DNA of 64,000 bases from Prochilodus magdalenae (Eukaryota; Chordata; Actinopteri; Characiformes; Prochilodontidae): assembly GCA_024036415.1 (NCBI GenBank), contig JAMWET010003472.1, positions 1 to 64,000 of the forward strand, given 5' to 3'. Positions 49,685-61,245 of this stretch are shown here, one piece after another. The position numbers were made by a program, and so were the translations under genes. Positions within the stretch are counted from its first letter, which is position 1. Every line of letters begins with the position of its first letter. The notes beneath the pieces are model-generated. The model ran no database searches, was not told where the DNA came from, and saw nothing but the letters and a program-made list of their open reading frames with translations.

Positions 49685-50478
49685 TGTTAAGTATTATGCG
49701 TTAGTGTACTGTAAGTAGCGTGTCGGTGTACAGTAACTCAGTAAGTGTAAGGTGTTAGTGTACTGTAAGTAGCGTGTCGGTGTACAGTAACTCAGTAAGT
49801 GTAAGGTGTTAGTGTACTGTAAGTAGCGTGTCGGTGTACAGTAACTCAGTAAGTGTAATGTGTTAGTGTGCTGTAAGTAGCGTGTTGGTGTACAGTAACT
49901 CAGTAAGTGTAATGTGTTAGTGTACTGTAAGTAGTGTGTCGGTGTACGGTAACTCAGTAAGTGTAATGCGTTAGTGTACTGTAAGTAGTGTGTTGGTGTA
50001 CAGTAACTCAGTAAGTGTAATGCGTTAGTGTACTGTAAGTAGTGTGTTGGTGTACAGTAACTCAGTAAGTGTAATGCGTTAGTGCTTTAAGTAGCGTGTC
50101 GGTGTACGGTAACTGAGTAAGTGTAATGCGTTAGTGTGCTGTAAGTAGTGTGTTGGTGTACGGTAACTCAGTAAGTGTAATGTGTTAGTGTACTGTAAGT
50201 ATCGTGTCGGTGTACAGTAACTCAGTAAGTGTAATGCGTTAGTGTGCTGTAAGTAGTGTGTCGGTGTACGGTAACTCAGTAAGTGTAATGTGTTAGTGTG
50301 CTGTAAGTAGTGTGTCGGTGTACGGTAACTCAGTAAGTGTAATGTGTTAGTGTGCTGTAAGTAGTGTGTCGGTGTACGGTAACTCAGTAAGTGTAATGCG
50401 TTAGTGTGCTGTAAGTAGTGTGTCGGTGTACGGTAACTCAGTAAGTGTAATGTGTTAGTGTGCTGTAAGTAGCGTGTT
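49685..50478. repeat. 54-bp minisatellite, about 15 copies
   Basis: Unit GTAATGTGTTAGTGTGCTGT, AAGTAGTGTGTCGGTGTACG, GTAACTCAGTAAGT. Substitutions are confined to a few sites (CG/TG, A/G); one copy near 50080 has lost four bases. The unit is a multiple of three, yet stops (TAA, TAG) occur in its frames. Confidence 0.96.
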
Positions 50479-50484
50479 GGTGAA

Positions 50485-50620
50485 GCGAGCTCACCAATCT
50501 GGGTCCAGCTGTCACTTTGCTTTGAACTTGTTTTGACCTGTTGGACTGAGCTTGGTTCTAGCTAATGGAACCTGTTCTCCTTCAGTGTTCTGCGCTGATG
50601 ATGATGTGAATAGACGTCAG
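50485..50620 (+). repeat. dispersed repeat, pair with 44818-44940
   Basis: Same order of GAGCTTGGTTCTAGCTA and CTGTTCTCCTTCAGTGTTCT as the other copy. It directly abuts the 54-bp array. Confidence 0.75.
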
Positions 50621-50754
50621 TGTCAGACTAATGAATGAGCTTCTATTAAAGACTGGTGGACTGAGAGACACTAGAGTCTCGTCACCTACACTGAGCTGAT
50701 GAAGAGTCCTCTTCCAGAAATGATAATAGAACATTAGAGCCGTAATAAACCATG

Positions 50755-51285
50755 CTCCTGTTACTCTCCATACTTAAGTACATCTGAAGGTACATACTTT
50801 AGTACTGTTACTCTCCATACTTAAGTACATCTGAAGGTGCATACTTTAGTACTGTTACTCTCCATACTTAAGTACATCTGAAGGTACATACTTTAGTACT
50901 GTTACTCTCCATACTTAAGTACATCTGAAGGTACATACTTTAGTACTGGTACTCTCCATACTTAAGTACATCTGAAGGTACATACTTTAGTACTGTTACT
51001 CTCCATACTTAAGTACATCTGAAGGTGCATACCCTAGTACTGTTACTCTCCATACTTAAGTACATCTGAAGGTACATACTTTAGTACTGGTACTCTCCAT
51101 ACTTAAGTACATCTGAAGGTACATACTTTAGTACTGTTACTCTCCATACTTAAGTACATCTGAAGGTACATACTTTAGTACTGGTACTCTCCATACTTAA
51201 GTACATCTGAAGGTACATACTTTAGTACTGTTACTCTCCATACTTAAGTACATTTGAAGGTACATACTTTAGTACTCTTACTCCA
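50755..51285. repeat. 47-bp minisatellite, about 11 copies
   Basis: Unit CTGTTACTCTCCATACTTAA, GTACATCTGAAGGTACATAC, TTTAGTA. Copies are nearly identical. Each contains the perfect palindrome TACTTAAGTA (AflII site inside). Single-base alternation GTTACT/GGTACT marks sub-families. Confidence 0.96.
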
Positions 51286-51950
51286 GTGGAGGTCCAGAGG
51301 GATGGACCCCTTACCCCTCATTAAGGCTCTGTATAGCCTCTATTATTAAGTAGCGATCACATATTGATGGTATGTGTGTTGTCAATAGGATCCCAGTCTC
51401 AATCAATATGAACCCAAACTCAGAGGCGAAGTTTCGCATGGTTTGAGCTGAAGGCCACAGTCACCACATTTTCTTGGCCCTTCTTAAAACTTCATTGGTA
51501 TGGAATCCACCAAAATCACCCCGAGTTGATGCAATTCCTATAAATTCTTAGTGAGGTCAGGTTGGCCTTAAATTCTCGACGCGACTCATTAAAGATGAAT
51601 GCAACTTAATTTCAGAGTCAATAATTCATGAACAGTGTGGACCCGATAGCACGGCTCTATAAAATATGAAGCACACCTTGCTGAGGTCAAACAGAAGAAT
51701 GAAAAGTCTATTCACCCCATTTGCCCCAATTTATTTATTCCCCCCTCCCCCCACGTAGCAAGGCCATTGATATTCGCGGGGCATTGCTGAGCCCAGCTCG
51801 GGCTTAACGAGGGGATCTGGGCGATAAATGATCAAATGGGAGGACAGCTATTGTCCTTGAACTGCTTAATGGGCCACTAATAGTACTCAGTGTCAAGCTT
51901 GATTTTTACAAGAGTGTCCGGAACACAAACTTTCTTCTTCTCTTTCTTTC

Positions 51951-51989
<39 letters not shown>

Positions 51990-52404
51990 ATTTATTTTAA
52001 GCACCAGGCCCTCACCGAGTCTTCTTTACCCTCCACAGCCTTCATTAGCAATTCTGAGCCAGTGTTAGCATAATCACCTTGCTTCTGTCTCTTCCTGGCC
52101 CGCATGGAGAGCCTCATTAGTGTCTTTCTTTTCAGATGGACAGAGAGCGAGAGAGTGAAGTGATTTTCGCAGAGCGGGGAAAAGCGAGACGGAGTGGAAT
52201 ACAGACGTTCCAGATGTGCATGTAGGCTTGAGATGCTTTAGAGGGCGAGCTTGTTGTCCTCAGCCAGGGTGCGACAGGGAGGCTGTAGTGACTTGAGTGA
52301 AGCTTTGTCTGGTCTCGAGTTCTGCCTGGTTTGATAAGCTTTAAACGGCAGCCTAGAAGAGAAGAAGCATGGTACCAGTCAGCCTGTCACGTTTCAGAAC
52401 AGAA
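51286..52404. other. unique sequence with (CT)n tract
   Basis: (CT)n at 51953-51984. The 51560-51900 part is compact, single-copy-looking DNA and a plausible conserved non-coding element. No gene is supported. Confidence 0.4.
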
Positions 52405-52406
52405 CA

Positions 52407-53069
52407 GCTGCACCCAGAAGGAGGTGTGGTAGTGCGGTGCTGTTGGGAAGGAAGATAAAGGTGACCAGGATCAATAACTGGTGATAAATTTAGACTGATA
52501 TGATCAATATTTATTGAGCTACACATACAGAAGTCTGTCTCTCAGTATGGCGTCGGGCCGCCGTGTTTGCTAACCCAACACGCCAGACGTCTCGGTATGG
52601 AGCTGTAGAGGTTCCTAATGGTGTCCTGTGAAAATCCATCCCATGCAGCTTGAACATCCTCACACAGTTCCTGCAGATGGTGCGGTAGGGGTGGAGGTGG
52701 AGGGACACCAGGTCTTCTGGACGTGTGACAGCAAACCGTTCATCTCGGTGCTGACCACGGTGCCTCCACACACGGATTCGTTGGGCGTCTCCACCAAGAC
52801 TAAAGCGGGACTCGTCACTGAAGATGACCCGCTGCCATTCTGAGTCACTCCATGACAGTCTGGTACGACACCACTGCAGTCTTTGGTGACGGTGACGTGG
52901 TGTTAAGGACGGTCGTCGTGGTAACGGTCTGTGTGCATGTAGTCCTGCGTGGTGCAGCCGTCTTCCAATGGTGCTGCACTAACAGGACGACTCATGGAGG
53001 ACACCACTGCTCGCTGGATGTCTGTAGTCGTGGTTGTTGAGCTGTAGGTTGATTCTTTCTGGGTGCAGC
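52407..53069 (-). mobile_element. Tc1-derived non-autonomous element, complete copy (663 bp)
   Basis: Both terminal repeats (GCTGCACCCAGAA) are present; the flanks are CA and TG instead of TA/TA, each one transition away from TA. The minus strand reads WQRVIFSDES-type sequence, the deletion joint (RPEDLVSLHLHPYRTICRNC in one frame) and the C-terminal piece. The frame 52511-52771 is this transposase remnant read in a shifted frame. Some 5' sequence present in the 758-bp copy is missing near 53035. Confidence 0.93.
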
Positions 53070-53433
53070 TGTTTGTGCAAGTATTCATTTGGTAATGGTG
53101 TATATGGTATTTGCACACAACTGTGTTTATGATATTGATGACACATACCTTCACTGTTTGAATATGCAGATGCCTTGTCGATGAAGACTGGACTCTGTGT
53201 CTACTCTGTGGGAATGATGTGATTGTCATGTTTACATTCTCCACCCACATGATTAAACGTTGTTATTGAACATAAGAAATACTTTACCATGACACGTATG
53301 TTATTATACAGCTATAACACAGTAATAAACCTGTCTACGACGGTTTGACAGTTTCAAATGGGCTGTATGTTGTTGGAGCTCAGTCAGCGTGTAAATCTGA
53401 ACTAAGATTTCATTGTGCGAATGTTCTTCCAGG
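53070..53433. other. unique sequence upstream of a possible promoter
   Basis: No repeat or gene recognised. It separates the Tc1-derived copy from the possible TATA box. Confidence 0.4.
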
Positions 53434-53526
53434 TATAAAGGCTGACTCTGCGGAGGGGGGAGATTTATTGTGACGCGGGGAGCTACGCCATGGCCGTGGG
53501 GAAGAACTCTTCTCACTGTGGTGAGT
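53434..53526 (+). promoter_or_regulatory. candidate TATA box, first exon and splice donor
   Basis: TATAAAG lies at 53434-53440. About 50 bp downstream, ACGCCATGGCC puts an ATG at 53490 in a strong Kozak context. The frame MAVGKNSSHC then meets GTG|GTGAGT, a consensus splice donor, at 53520/53521. Spacing would fit a short 5' UTR. The first six residues match the start of ribosomal protein S3A, but the frame diverges at once, so I draw no homology from that. No second exon was found. The co-occurrence may be chance. Confidence 0.22.
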
Positions 53527-53704
53527 AACGGGATGTTTAACACCGTAACTGTTCTTGGTTAAACACTCAGTTTTACCGTTTCTGTTTCTTCAAGTCACAT
53601 AATATTAAAACATGTGCTGGAACATTTACGCTTCAGGAAAGAAATAAGTTCTATTAACACAAATAGATGTTCCACCTACGTGCCATGAATTGCAGGTGTT
53701 TCAA
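53527..53704. other. unique sequence
   Basis: Would be first-intron sequence if the candidate exon is real; otherwise nothing is seen. Confidence 0.3.
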
Positions 53705-53744
53705 TATCACACACGCACACACGCACACACATACACACGCACAC

Positions 53745-53777
<33 letters not shown>

Positions 53778-53806
53778 CGCACACACGCACACACAGAGAG
53801 AGAGAA
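53705..53806. repeat. (CA)n microsatellite with CACG interruptions
   Basis: About 90 bp of CA with ACGC interruptions, ending in (GA)5. Confidence 0.95.
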
Positions 53807-54317
53807 TCATTACTGTAATATCTTATAGCTTCTGGAGGTTTGCTTCAGTGGTGGACCCGGTGAGAATACAGGAGCAGAAGGTTGATTGAACAACGGCCTA
53901 ATGTTCTTGACTCAGTGAGAACAGGGAGCCATGAATCAAGCTGATGGCCGTATGTAAGAGAGCTGAGTCTCCATAAGATATATTGGGCCTCAGTAATAGC
54001 TTTATGAGGTCCTACAAGGCGCCGCAATAATGCCAGGAATCAAAGAGCCAAATGTCAGAGCAAAATAAGGGGGGAGGGAAGGAAGGAAGAAAGGAGGAAA
54101 TGGAGAAGTGTGGGTGTATCTGAAGTCCAGCTGTGGTCATGTCTGTGTATGGCTGTTATGGGTCCCAGAGGACAGAGAGGTGTAAAGAGCCAATCAGCTG
54201 CTGGCGTTCCTGCGCTTCTCCATCAGTGGAGCGCTGGCCGGTTCTGCAGGTTGTGTGTGGCTGTGGGTTTGTAGGAGCAGAACTCGGTCAGTCAATGAAG
54301 AGGAGGGTTAAAGCTCA
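53807..54317. other. unique sequence
   Basis: No feature recognised apart from a purine-rich GGAAGGAAGAAAGG patch near 54075. Confidence 0.45.
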
Positions 54318-54460
54318 GACTCTCTCTCTCTCTTATTCTCTCTCTTTCTCTATCATTCTGTCTTTTTCTCTCTCTCACTCTCTCTCTTACGCTCTCTCGT
54401 TCTCTCTCAATTTCTCTGTCTCCATCTCTCTTCCTCTCTGGCCTGCTCTTTCTCCCTCTT

Positions 54461-54497
<37 letters not shown>

Positions 54498-54513
54498 TCT
54501 CTCCCTCTCTCTG
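54318..54513. repeat. CT-rich tract
   Basis: Polypyrimidine DNA with (CT)n and TTCTCTC units. It explains the Ser-Leu runs in the frame 54133-54591. Confidence 0.93.
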
Positions 54514-54872
54514 ACTCAGTCCAAGGCTTCAGGGCTGCAGCTCCGACTCTTCCTCATTTGGGTTTGGCTCACTGTACTGTCTGCGGGGTAAGACAGCCAG
54601 CTCTGGAAAAAACCCAAAACCCACAGAAAGCCTTTTCCTGATTCACAGCGTTCCGTCCCAACACGTACCTGACCTTCACCATAGTCATCCTCCTCCATAA
54701 ATAGTTCTGGTGACTAATGTGCTGCAGATCAGCCTTCAGACCGCTGTACTACAGGAAACACATGCCACTGTTTATTACTACTACATGACTTCTGTTTACC
54801 TTTCATCCCCGCCGTGCATCAAACCCTGACTCACCTGAACAGGGAATTCATTAAACTCCATTTAGTGGTAGG
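54514..54872. other. unique sequence
   Basis: Nothing recognised. Confidence 0.4.
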
Positions 54873-56045
54873 GAGTGATGAAGAGTGATTGGAAGTGATA
54901 CAGAGTGATGAGGAGTGATACAGTGTGATGAAGAGTGATACAATGTGATGAGGAGTGATACAGAGTGATAAAGTGATTGGGAGTGATGAAGAGTGGTTAG
55001 GAGTGTTTGGGAGTGATGAAGAGTGGTTAGGAGTGATTGGGAGTGATTAAGAGTGATTAGGAGTGATTGGGAGTGATTAGGAGTCATTGGGAGTGATTGG
55101 GAGTGATTAGGAGTGATTGGGAGTCATTGGGAGTCATTAGGAGTGTTTAAGAGTGATTGGGAGTCATTGGGAGTGATTAGAAGTTATTGGGAGTGATTAG
55201 GAGTGATTGGGAGTGATTAGGAGTCATTGGGAGTGATTAGGAGTGATTAGGAGTCATTGGGAGTGATTAGGAGTGTTTAAGAGTGATTCGGAGTCATTGG
55301 GAGTGATTAGGAGTCATTGGGAGTGATTAAGAGTGATTGGGAGTGATTGGGAGTGATTAGGAGTCATTGGGAGTGATTAAGAGTGATTGGGAGTCATTGG
55401 GAGTGATTGGGAGTCATTGGGAGTGATTAGGAGTCATTTGGAGTGATGAAGAATGGTTAGGAGTATTGGGAGTGATTGGGAGTGCTTAGGAGTCATTGGG
55501 AGTGATTAAGAGTGATTGGGAGTCATTGGGAGTGATTGGGAGTCATTGGGAGTGATTAGGAGTCATTGGGAGTGATTAGGAGTCATTGGGAGTGATTAGG
55601 AGTGATTGGGAGTGATTAGGAGTCATTGGGAGTGATTAGTAGTGATTGGGAGTGATTAGGAGTCATTGGGAGTCATTGGGAGTGATTGGGAGTGATTAGG
55701 AGTGATTGGGAGTGATTAGGAGTGATTGGGAGTCATTGGGAGTGATTAGGAGTGATTGGGAGTGATTAGGAGTCATTGGGAGTGATTAGGAGTCATTTGG
55801 AGTGATTGGGAGTGATTAGGAGTGATTGGGAGTGATTAGGAGTGATTAGGAGTCATTGGGAGTGATTAGTAGTGATTGGGAGTGATTAGGAGTCATTGGG
55901 AGTGATTAGGAGTCATTTGGAGTGATTAGGAGTGATTGGGAGTGATTGGGAGTGATTAGGAGTCATTGGGAGTGATTAGGAGTCATTTGGAGTGATTAGG
56001 AGTGATTGGGAGTGATTTGGAGTGATTAGGAGTGATAAGGGGTAA
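54873..56045. repeat. 10-bp minisatellite, about 115 copies
   Basis: Decamers GAGTGATTGG, GAGTGATTAG and GAGTCATTGG are mixed in varying order for about 1.17 kb. Nearly all spacing is exactly 10 bp; the first 150 bp are less regular (GAGTGATACA, GAGTGATGAA), and one slip near 55465 drops a base. ATT/TTA and GG/GAG alternate half a unit apart. The minus-strand frame 54851-55087 is a repeat translation. Confidence 0.96.
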
Positions 56046-56505
56046 ATTGTAGAGATTAATAGAGATTTAAAATGACTGTGAAGCTTGTTAGCTTGTTACT
56101 AGGCTAAATGGTTGTTAGGGTGATGTGGATAGTTGCTATGGGCGGGGCTAGGCAGTTGCCCTGTTATCCCAGGTGGATGCTATGTTAATGTATATAAATG
56201 GACTGTAGTTATGGCGTTGTCGTTCTTTATCGGCAGTAGCTCAGTGAACTGACTCCGTATTCGTCCCAGCATGGCGGGACTTCCTCTGATTTCAGAGTGA
56301 GTCTTATTAGGCGTGGGTTTGAGTGGGAGGGGCTAAAGCTTCCTGCTAGTCAGTTCAAATCTACACAATCGGACCATCACGTTAGAACACTGATATACAG
56401 AGATCCTCAACACTATGGAGCTCAGGTTCTAGAAAACGGGACCTAGAACTGTTAGAACAGTGCTGAACATGAACAGGCAGACGGTAATAGAACGAGACAT
56501 TCATC
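56046..56505. other. unique sequence
   Basis: No gene recognised; AT-leaning unique DNA. Confidence 0.4.
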
Positions 56506-57030
56506 AGAAAGAAGGAAAGAAAAAAGAGTGAAAAATGAAATCTGTGAAGCATGAAAGTGAGTAAGAAGAGGAGGGAGAGAGAAAGAAAGAGGTAATGTGA
56601 GATGAGGAGGATAAAAGAAAGTGGGGGTTGGTAACAGAGTTAGTCTGTTAAATACAGGGTTCAAGAGAAAAGAGAAAAAGAGAGGAAAGAAGGATATATA
56701 TAAAAACAAGAAAGTGGAAAAGATGAAAGAGGATAGTGAAAAACAAAGAGAAGGAAAGGCACAGAAAGTAGAAAGAAAGGAAATGAAAGAAAGCAAAGAA
56801 GAGGAGAAAGAGAATGAAAGAAAGGAAATGAAAAAGGAAAAAGAAAGTGAATAAGAAGAGATGAATAGAGAGAGAGATATGAGAACAACAACAAGATAGA
56901 TTTTGAGAAAGAACAGATGCAGAGAGAAATAATTAAGAGTGAGAGGAAATATAAAAAAGCATGAAAGTAAAAAAAGAAGAGGGTGAAGAAGAAACAGAAA
57001 ATAGAAGAAAAGAACCAAAGAAAGAAAACT
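56506..57030. repeat. polypurine tract
   Basis: The plus strand is strongly purine-biased (GAAAGAAAG, GGAAATGAAA and similar) with few interruptions. The minus-strand frame 56452-57018 (188 codons of Phe, Leu and Ser) and the plus-strand frame 56621-56854 (Lys and Glu) are products of this bias. Confidence 0.9.
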
Positions 57031-57290
<260 letters not shown>

Positions 57291-57837
57291 CGGGCGGTAT
57301 TCCGGACGGTGTTTACAGTATAATAGGAGTTTATTGGAATGCGTATTCGGTTCTGGGTGAGCTCCGTCGTGCTGATAAATGAGTCATTTCCCCATCGCTG
57401 TTCCCTCACACTGCACTGGAGTTACAGCAGGTTGCATCATGGGTAGGAGAAGGAGCGCCTGAGAACAAAGATGTCCAGATGTCTCTTTCCTTTGCTCTTC
57501 CTCTCTCGCTCTCTTTCCCTCTCCCGACCTCAGATTCCGACTGAACATCTGATTACTGTTACTTCTCCACCTCCCTCATTTATTCAACAGCCAGGGTGTA
57601 GCGCGAACAAAGCGCTTGCTTAAGTAGATTTCTTCTGGAATCTGCCGGAACACATCGGCCTTGTCAGGGGAAAATGGAAGTAATGAGGAAGTAAGACATG
57701 ATCCCGTCTGTGAACTAGGAATGTGTAATGGATACGTATTATCATATATACTGTGCACACTGCACACTGCGCTCGCGTGTAGGCATATGTATATACAGCT
57801 GTAGAATTTTAATGACTGACTCTCATCATAAAAAGAC
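57291..57837. other. unique sequence
   Basis: No gene or transposon recognised. Confidence 0.45.
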
Positions 57838-57839
57838 TA

Positions 57840-58696
57840 GCTGCACCCAGAAAGAATCAACCGACCGGAATCAAACTTGGTGGGTGGGTTTGAGAGACAT
57901 GCAATTGATTCAGATTTCATGCTCGGCCGTGCATGTGACGTGAGCAAGACCCGTCGTCTTACCTCTGTACCTGACTGACCCAACAGCCACCACTACAGAC
58001 ATCCAGCGAGCAGTGGTGTCCTCCATGAGTCCTCTTGTTAGTGCAGCACCATCGGCAGACGGCTGCACCACGCAGGACTACATGCACACAGACCGTTACC
58101 ACGACTGTCCTTAACACCACGTCACCGTCACCAAAAGACTGCCAGTGGTGTCGTACCAGACTGTCCATGGAGGGACCCAGAATGGCGCGGCGGCGGGTCA
58201 TCTTCAGTGGACGAGTCCCGCTTTAGTCTTGTTAGGGAGACGCCCAACGAAAATCAGTGTTGTGTGGAGGCACCGTGGTTCAGCACCGAGATGAACGGTT
58301 TTGATTGTCACACGTCCAGGAAGATGCTGGTGTCTCCTCCCGACGCTCCACCCCTACCGCAACCATCTGTGCAGGAACTGTGTGAGGATGTTCAAGCTGC
58401 ATGTGGGATGGATTATCACAGGACACCATTAGGGAACCTCTAGGCAGTCTGTCCAATACCGAGAATGTGCTGGCGTGTTGGGTAGGTTAGGAAAAACAAA
58501 CACGGCGGCGAGCCGACGCTCCATACTGAGACGACAGGACGCTTCTGTATGTGTCAGCTCAATAAATAGTTTGATCAATCAGGGGCCTAAATGTTTATCA
58601 TCAAGTTATTGATCCTCATCGGTCCACCCTTTATGTTACGCGTAGCTTCCCAACATTGCACACCACAATCCCACACACTCCTTCTGTGGGTGCAGC
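57840..58696 (+). mobile_element. Tc1-derived non-autonomous element, complete but insertion-ridden copy
   Basis: The left end GCTGCACCCAGAAAGA follows TA (57838-57839). The right end TGTGGGTGCAGC is followed by TG. The same internal deletion joint is present near 58315-58370. From about 58130 on, extra one- to six-base insertions appear every 10-30 bp compared with the other copies, making this copy about 100 bp longer than the 758-bp one. The 5' 290 bp align cleanly. Confidence 0.9.
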
Positions 58697-59690
58697 TGTG
58701 TTCCTTTATATATATATATTAGGATAGGTATTCTATTATAGTTATACACTTTAAAAGAAAAAACATAATGAGGACCTAAAGAATGCTGTGATATCAGCAC
58801 AATTGTAATGTTTATTTCTGGCTATATGATATATGTAAATAATAAGCAGGAATGTTGGCAAAAGCTACAGCATCCATCACTATGCATACAAACCGCTTGG
58901 CTTTGGCTCAGGACAGCGCTCAGTGGGAATTTGGCTTCGGAATAAGAGCTTTAGGAATAAAAGACTCCTGGTTTTTAAGAGGAGGCTAGCAGGTCGTGCA
59001 GCATTCAGCAGATTAAACGCAGGTGCCCATAAATCATAAGGAGATGTCTTCACACTTTACATCAAAATACATAAATCAATAAATAAATAAATAAGGCCTT
59101 CCAGGCCCGACTCTCCTTGAAGGGAGTTCAACAACGAGTGTTGGCAAACTCCGAGTGTGGAGGTTGCCCTTGTCATGAACTGTGTGTGGGCCTCCAAACC
59201 GAACGAGCCCCAACCGCTGAATCTGTGCGTAGCGCTGAGATGGTGCGATGTGTAGAACGTGCCCTCCTTTGATCTTCAATAGCGAACTGAGCTTGAGAGA
59301 CGTGAAATTAGCCGCTATACACTGAGAGCAAAAATATTGATTCGGAATCCAAGGAGCGCCGTAGCCGAAGGGCTCAGCCGGTGCATATCCGGGCCTCGTT
59401 ACGATTCCAGCAGCCTTCCGTTGTTTCAGTTTAGCATATTTAATTGCCATTTGCGGCGGTTTCTGACAAAACACTACAAAGGACGTTCTTTTGGGATCCT
59501 CGGCTCTGGGTGTAAAACAAGGATACGCCTGCTGGCTACGGCACTGAACACCGCCTCACTGAACGCACTGTCATGCGGCACTCCTAACTTTGAAAGGTGC
59601 CAATATGGGTTCTTTGCGCAATGTCCTGGAAGAACCGCTTTGGGGAAATGAGGACCGCTGTAAATGAGATGCATGAGAACCTTTCTAAGG
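58697..59690. other. unique sequence; long minus-strand open frame
   Basis: The minus-strand frame 59076-59474 (132 codons) has ordinary amino-acid composition, including SSLLKIKGGHVLHIAPSQRY and LVRFGGPHTVHDKGNLHT. It has no recognised family and ends in an AATA repeat. A CpG-rich part at 59380-59600 overlaps an opposing frame (59337-59651). Chance or an unknown repeat is more likely than a gene. Confidence 0.25.
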
Positions 59691-60150
59691 CTTAAAGAAC
59701 CTCCATACAGTGGGAAGGTTCTAGGGACAACCTGCTAGTGCCCCAAAGGGTTATTTGAGTGCTGCCATTGAAGAACCAACTAAAGAACCATGCTCTAAAC
59801 AATAGATTTGGGTGTGAAAAACCTCAAAGAAGTTTCACATAATATAGAAAGGTTTTTTTTTATTTTACCAATTTGAGGGCCAAAGAACACGCTGTAGAAC
59901 CTTACACATAAGATGCTCCCTGAAGAACCGTCCACTGAAAGGTTTCTTAAGAAACCCAAAGTGGTTCTTCCATGAGCCCTTTCTTTCACTTTTAGGAGTG
60001 TAGAACAACAGAACCCCAAACCTGTACATTGTGTCTGGGTTCTTTAAATCTTTTAAAGGTTCTCTACACTTAGAAATCACTCAAGCATGGTTCTTTAGGG
60101 AACCCAAATGATTGGCATCACTCTAAGGACTACGAGTGGAACCTTTATTA
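59691..60150. mobile_element. GGTTCTT-type MITE
   Basis: Dense AAGAACC/GGTTCTT motifs in both orientations (for example 59775-59795, 59916-59975, 60037-60100), with CACTTTTAGGAGTGTAG near 59988. This is the look of a very common teleost MITE with imperfect inverted arms. Exact ends are not clear; two overlapping copies are possible. Confidence 0.65.
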
Positions 60151-61245
60151 CCAAACAAACTATTGAATTAGCCGGAAGTGTACAGACAATACAATCCAGC
60201 TAATGGGTTTAGCTGTGGAACACCTTCAGGGTCACCTGTAGAACACCTGTATAATAATAATAATAATAATAATAACTAATAATAACTAATAATTCACAAT
60301 AAACAGTAAAACAGAAAAGTCTGCACACGACACCAGCATGGGCCACAACACCCAGAACTACAAATCAGCCTGTGAGCCTCACACACATCTTGGCAGCTGG
60401 AGGTTAAATGCACCAAGTGGGTTTGGGTAGGACTGAAAATGAATGGGAGCCTATGGGAGAAAAGAGGGATGGGGTGGTGGTGGGGTGCGGGAGGGGCATA
60501 CAGACAAATGCAGGTCGGATCAATATTGAATTTAGGTTTGGGGTCCGCCCTGAGATGTATGTGGGTCGAGCAGAAGCACAGGAAATGGGAATTAACTTCT
60601 CCTTCCCATTCGTTCCTAATGGGGAAATAAATTCCTGTTCATCCGATCAAACCGCTGGTATACAAGCACACCCTTCCCGGGTCGGAAAGATGTCGCTCTC
60701 ATGGAAACTAACATGCGGGATGACCGTACAGCACCATAACACAACAGCTCCAGCAACACGAGATGGATAGTGCAGTCAGAACGAACTGTTCATAAAACTG
60801 CATCGTCCCGGGCGGGTTTCTCTGCAGCTCCTCCTAAACCCCCATACATCCTCTCCCTCAGGACCGCCAGCGTCTTTAGCATTCTGAGCAGCTGGTACCG
60901 AGCCGCTTAATGCAGGAAGGCCACGGAGGCATCAGTATCCCCCTTAGTCTCTGCGCAGTTGAGAGCCGATTCCTGGGATAAGCACCGGGCTTTGTGCTGA
61001 CACGCCGGAGAAGCACAGGGAGGATCTATCAGCTTGTTCAGAGGTTTTAAGGTGGTGTTTTGAGGTGACAGTGCGTGTGGGGCAGGTTCCCGGATTACGG
61101 CGAGCATAAATGGTGCTGTCACTCTGGATCCCGTTAAATCCAAAGCTGGACGTGAGGGAAAAGTGATGCGTTGAATCGATGTGTGTAAATATATAATATA
61201 CAAATTATTATAAAATTGTTTTATTGTTGTCGTATAGAAGACGTG
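60151..61245. other. unique sequence with (AAT)n and a possible dispersed repeat
   Basis: (AAT)n at 60250-60275. The stretch 60635-60680 (CATCCGATCAAA, TATACAAGCACACC) resembles 45448-45490 in order and spacing, so a short dispersed repeat is likely. The frame 60408-60770 has no known domain. Confidence 0.4.

Noticed and set aside
53490..53520. Ribosomal protein S3A first exon
   Set aside because: Only MAVGKN matches, and the basic sequence that should follow is absent. Six residues are not evidence of homology.
56452..57018. 188-codon hydrophobic frame as a membrane protein
   Set aside because: It is the complement of a polypurine tract; Phe, Leu and Ser come from composition alone.
59076..59474. 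132-codon minus-strand gene
   Set aside because: Ordinary composition but no family, promoter or splice evidence, and its end runs into a simple repeat. Left as unassigned.
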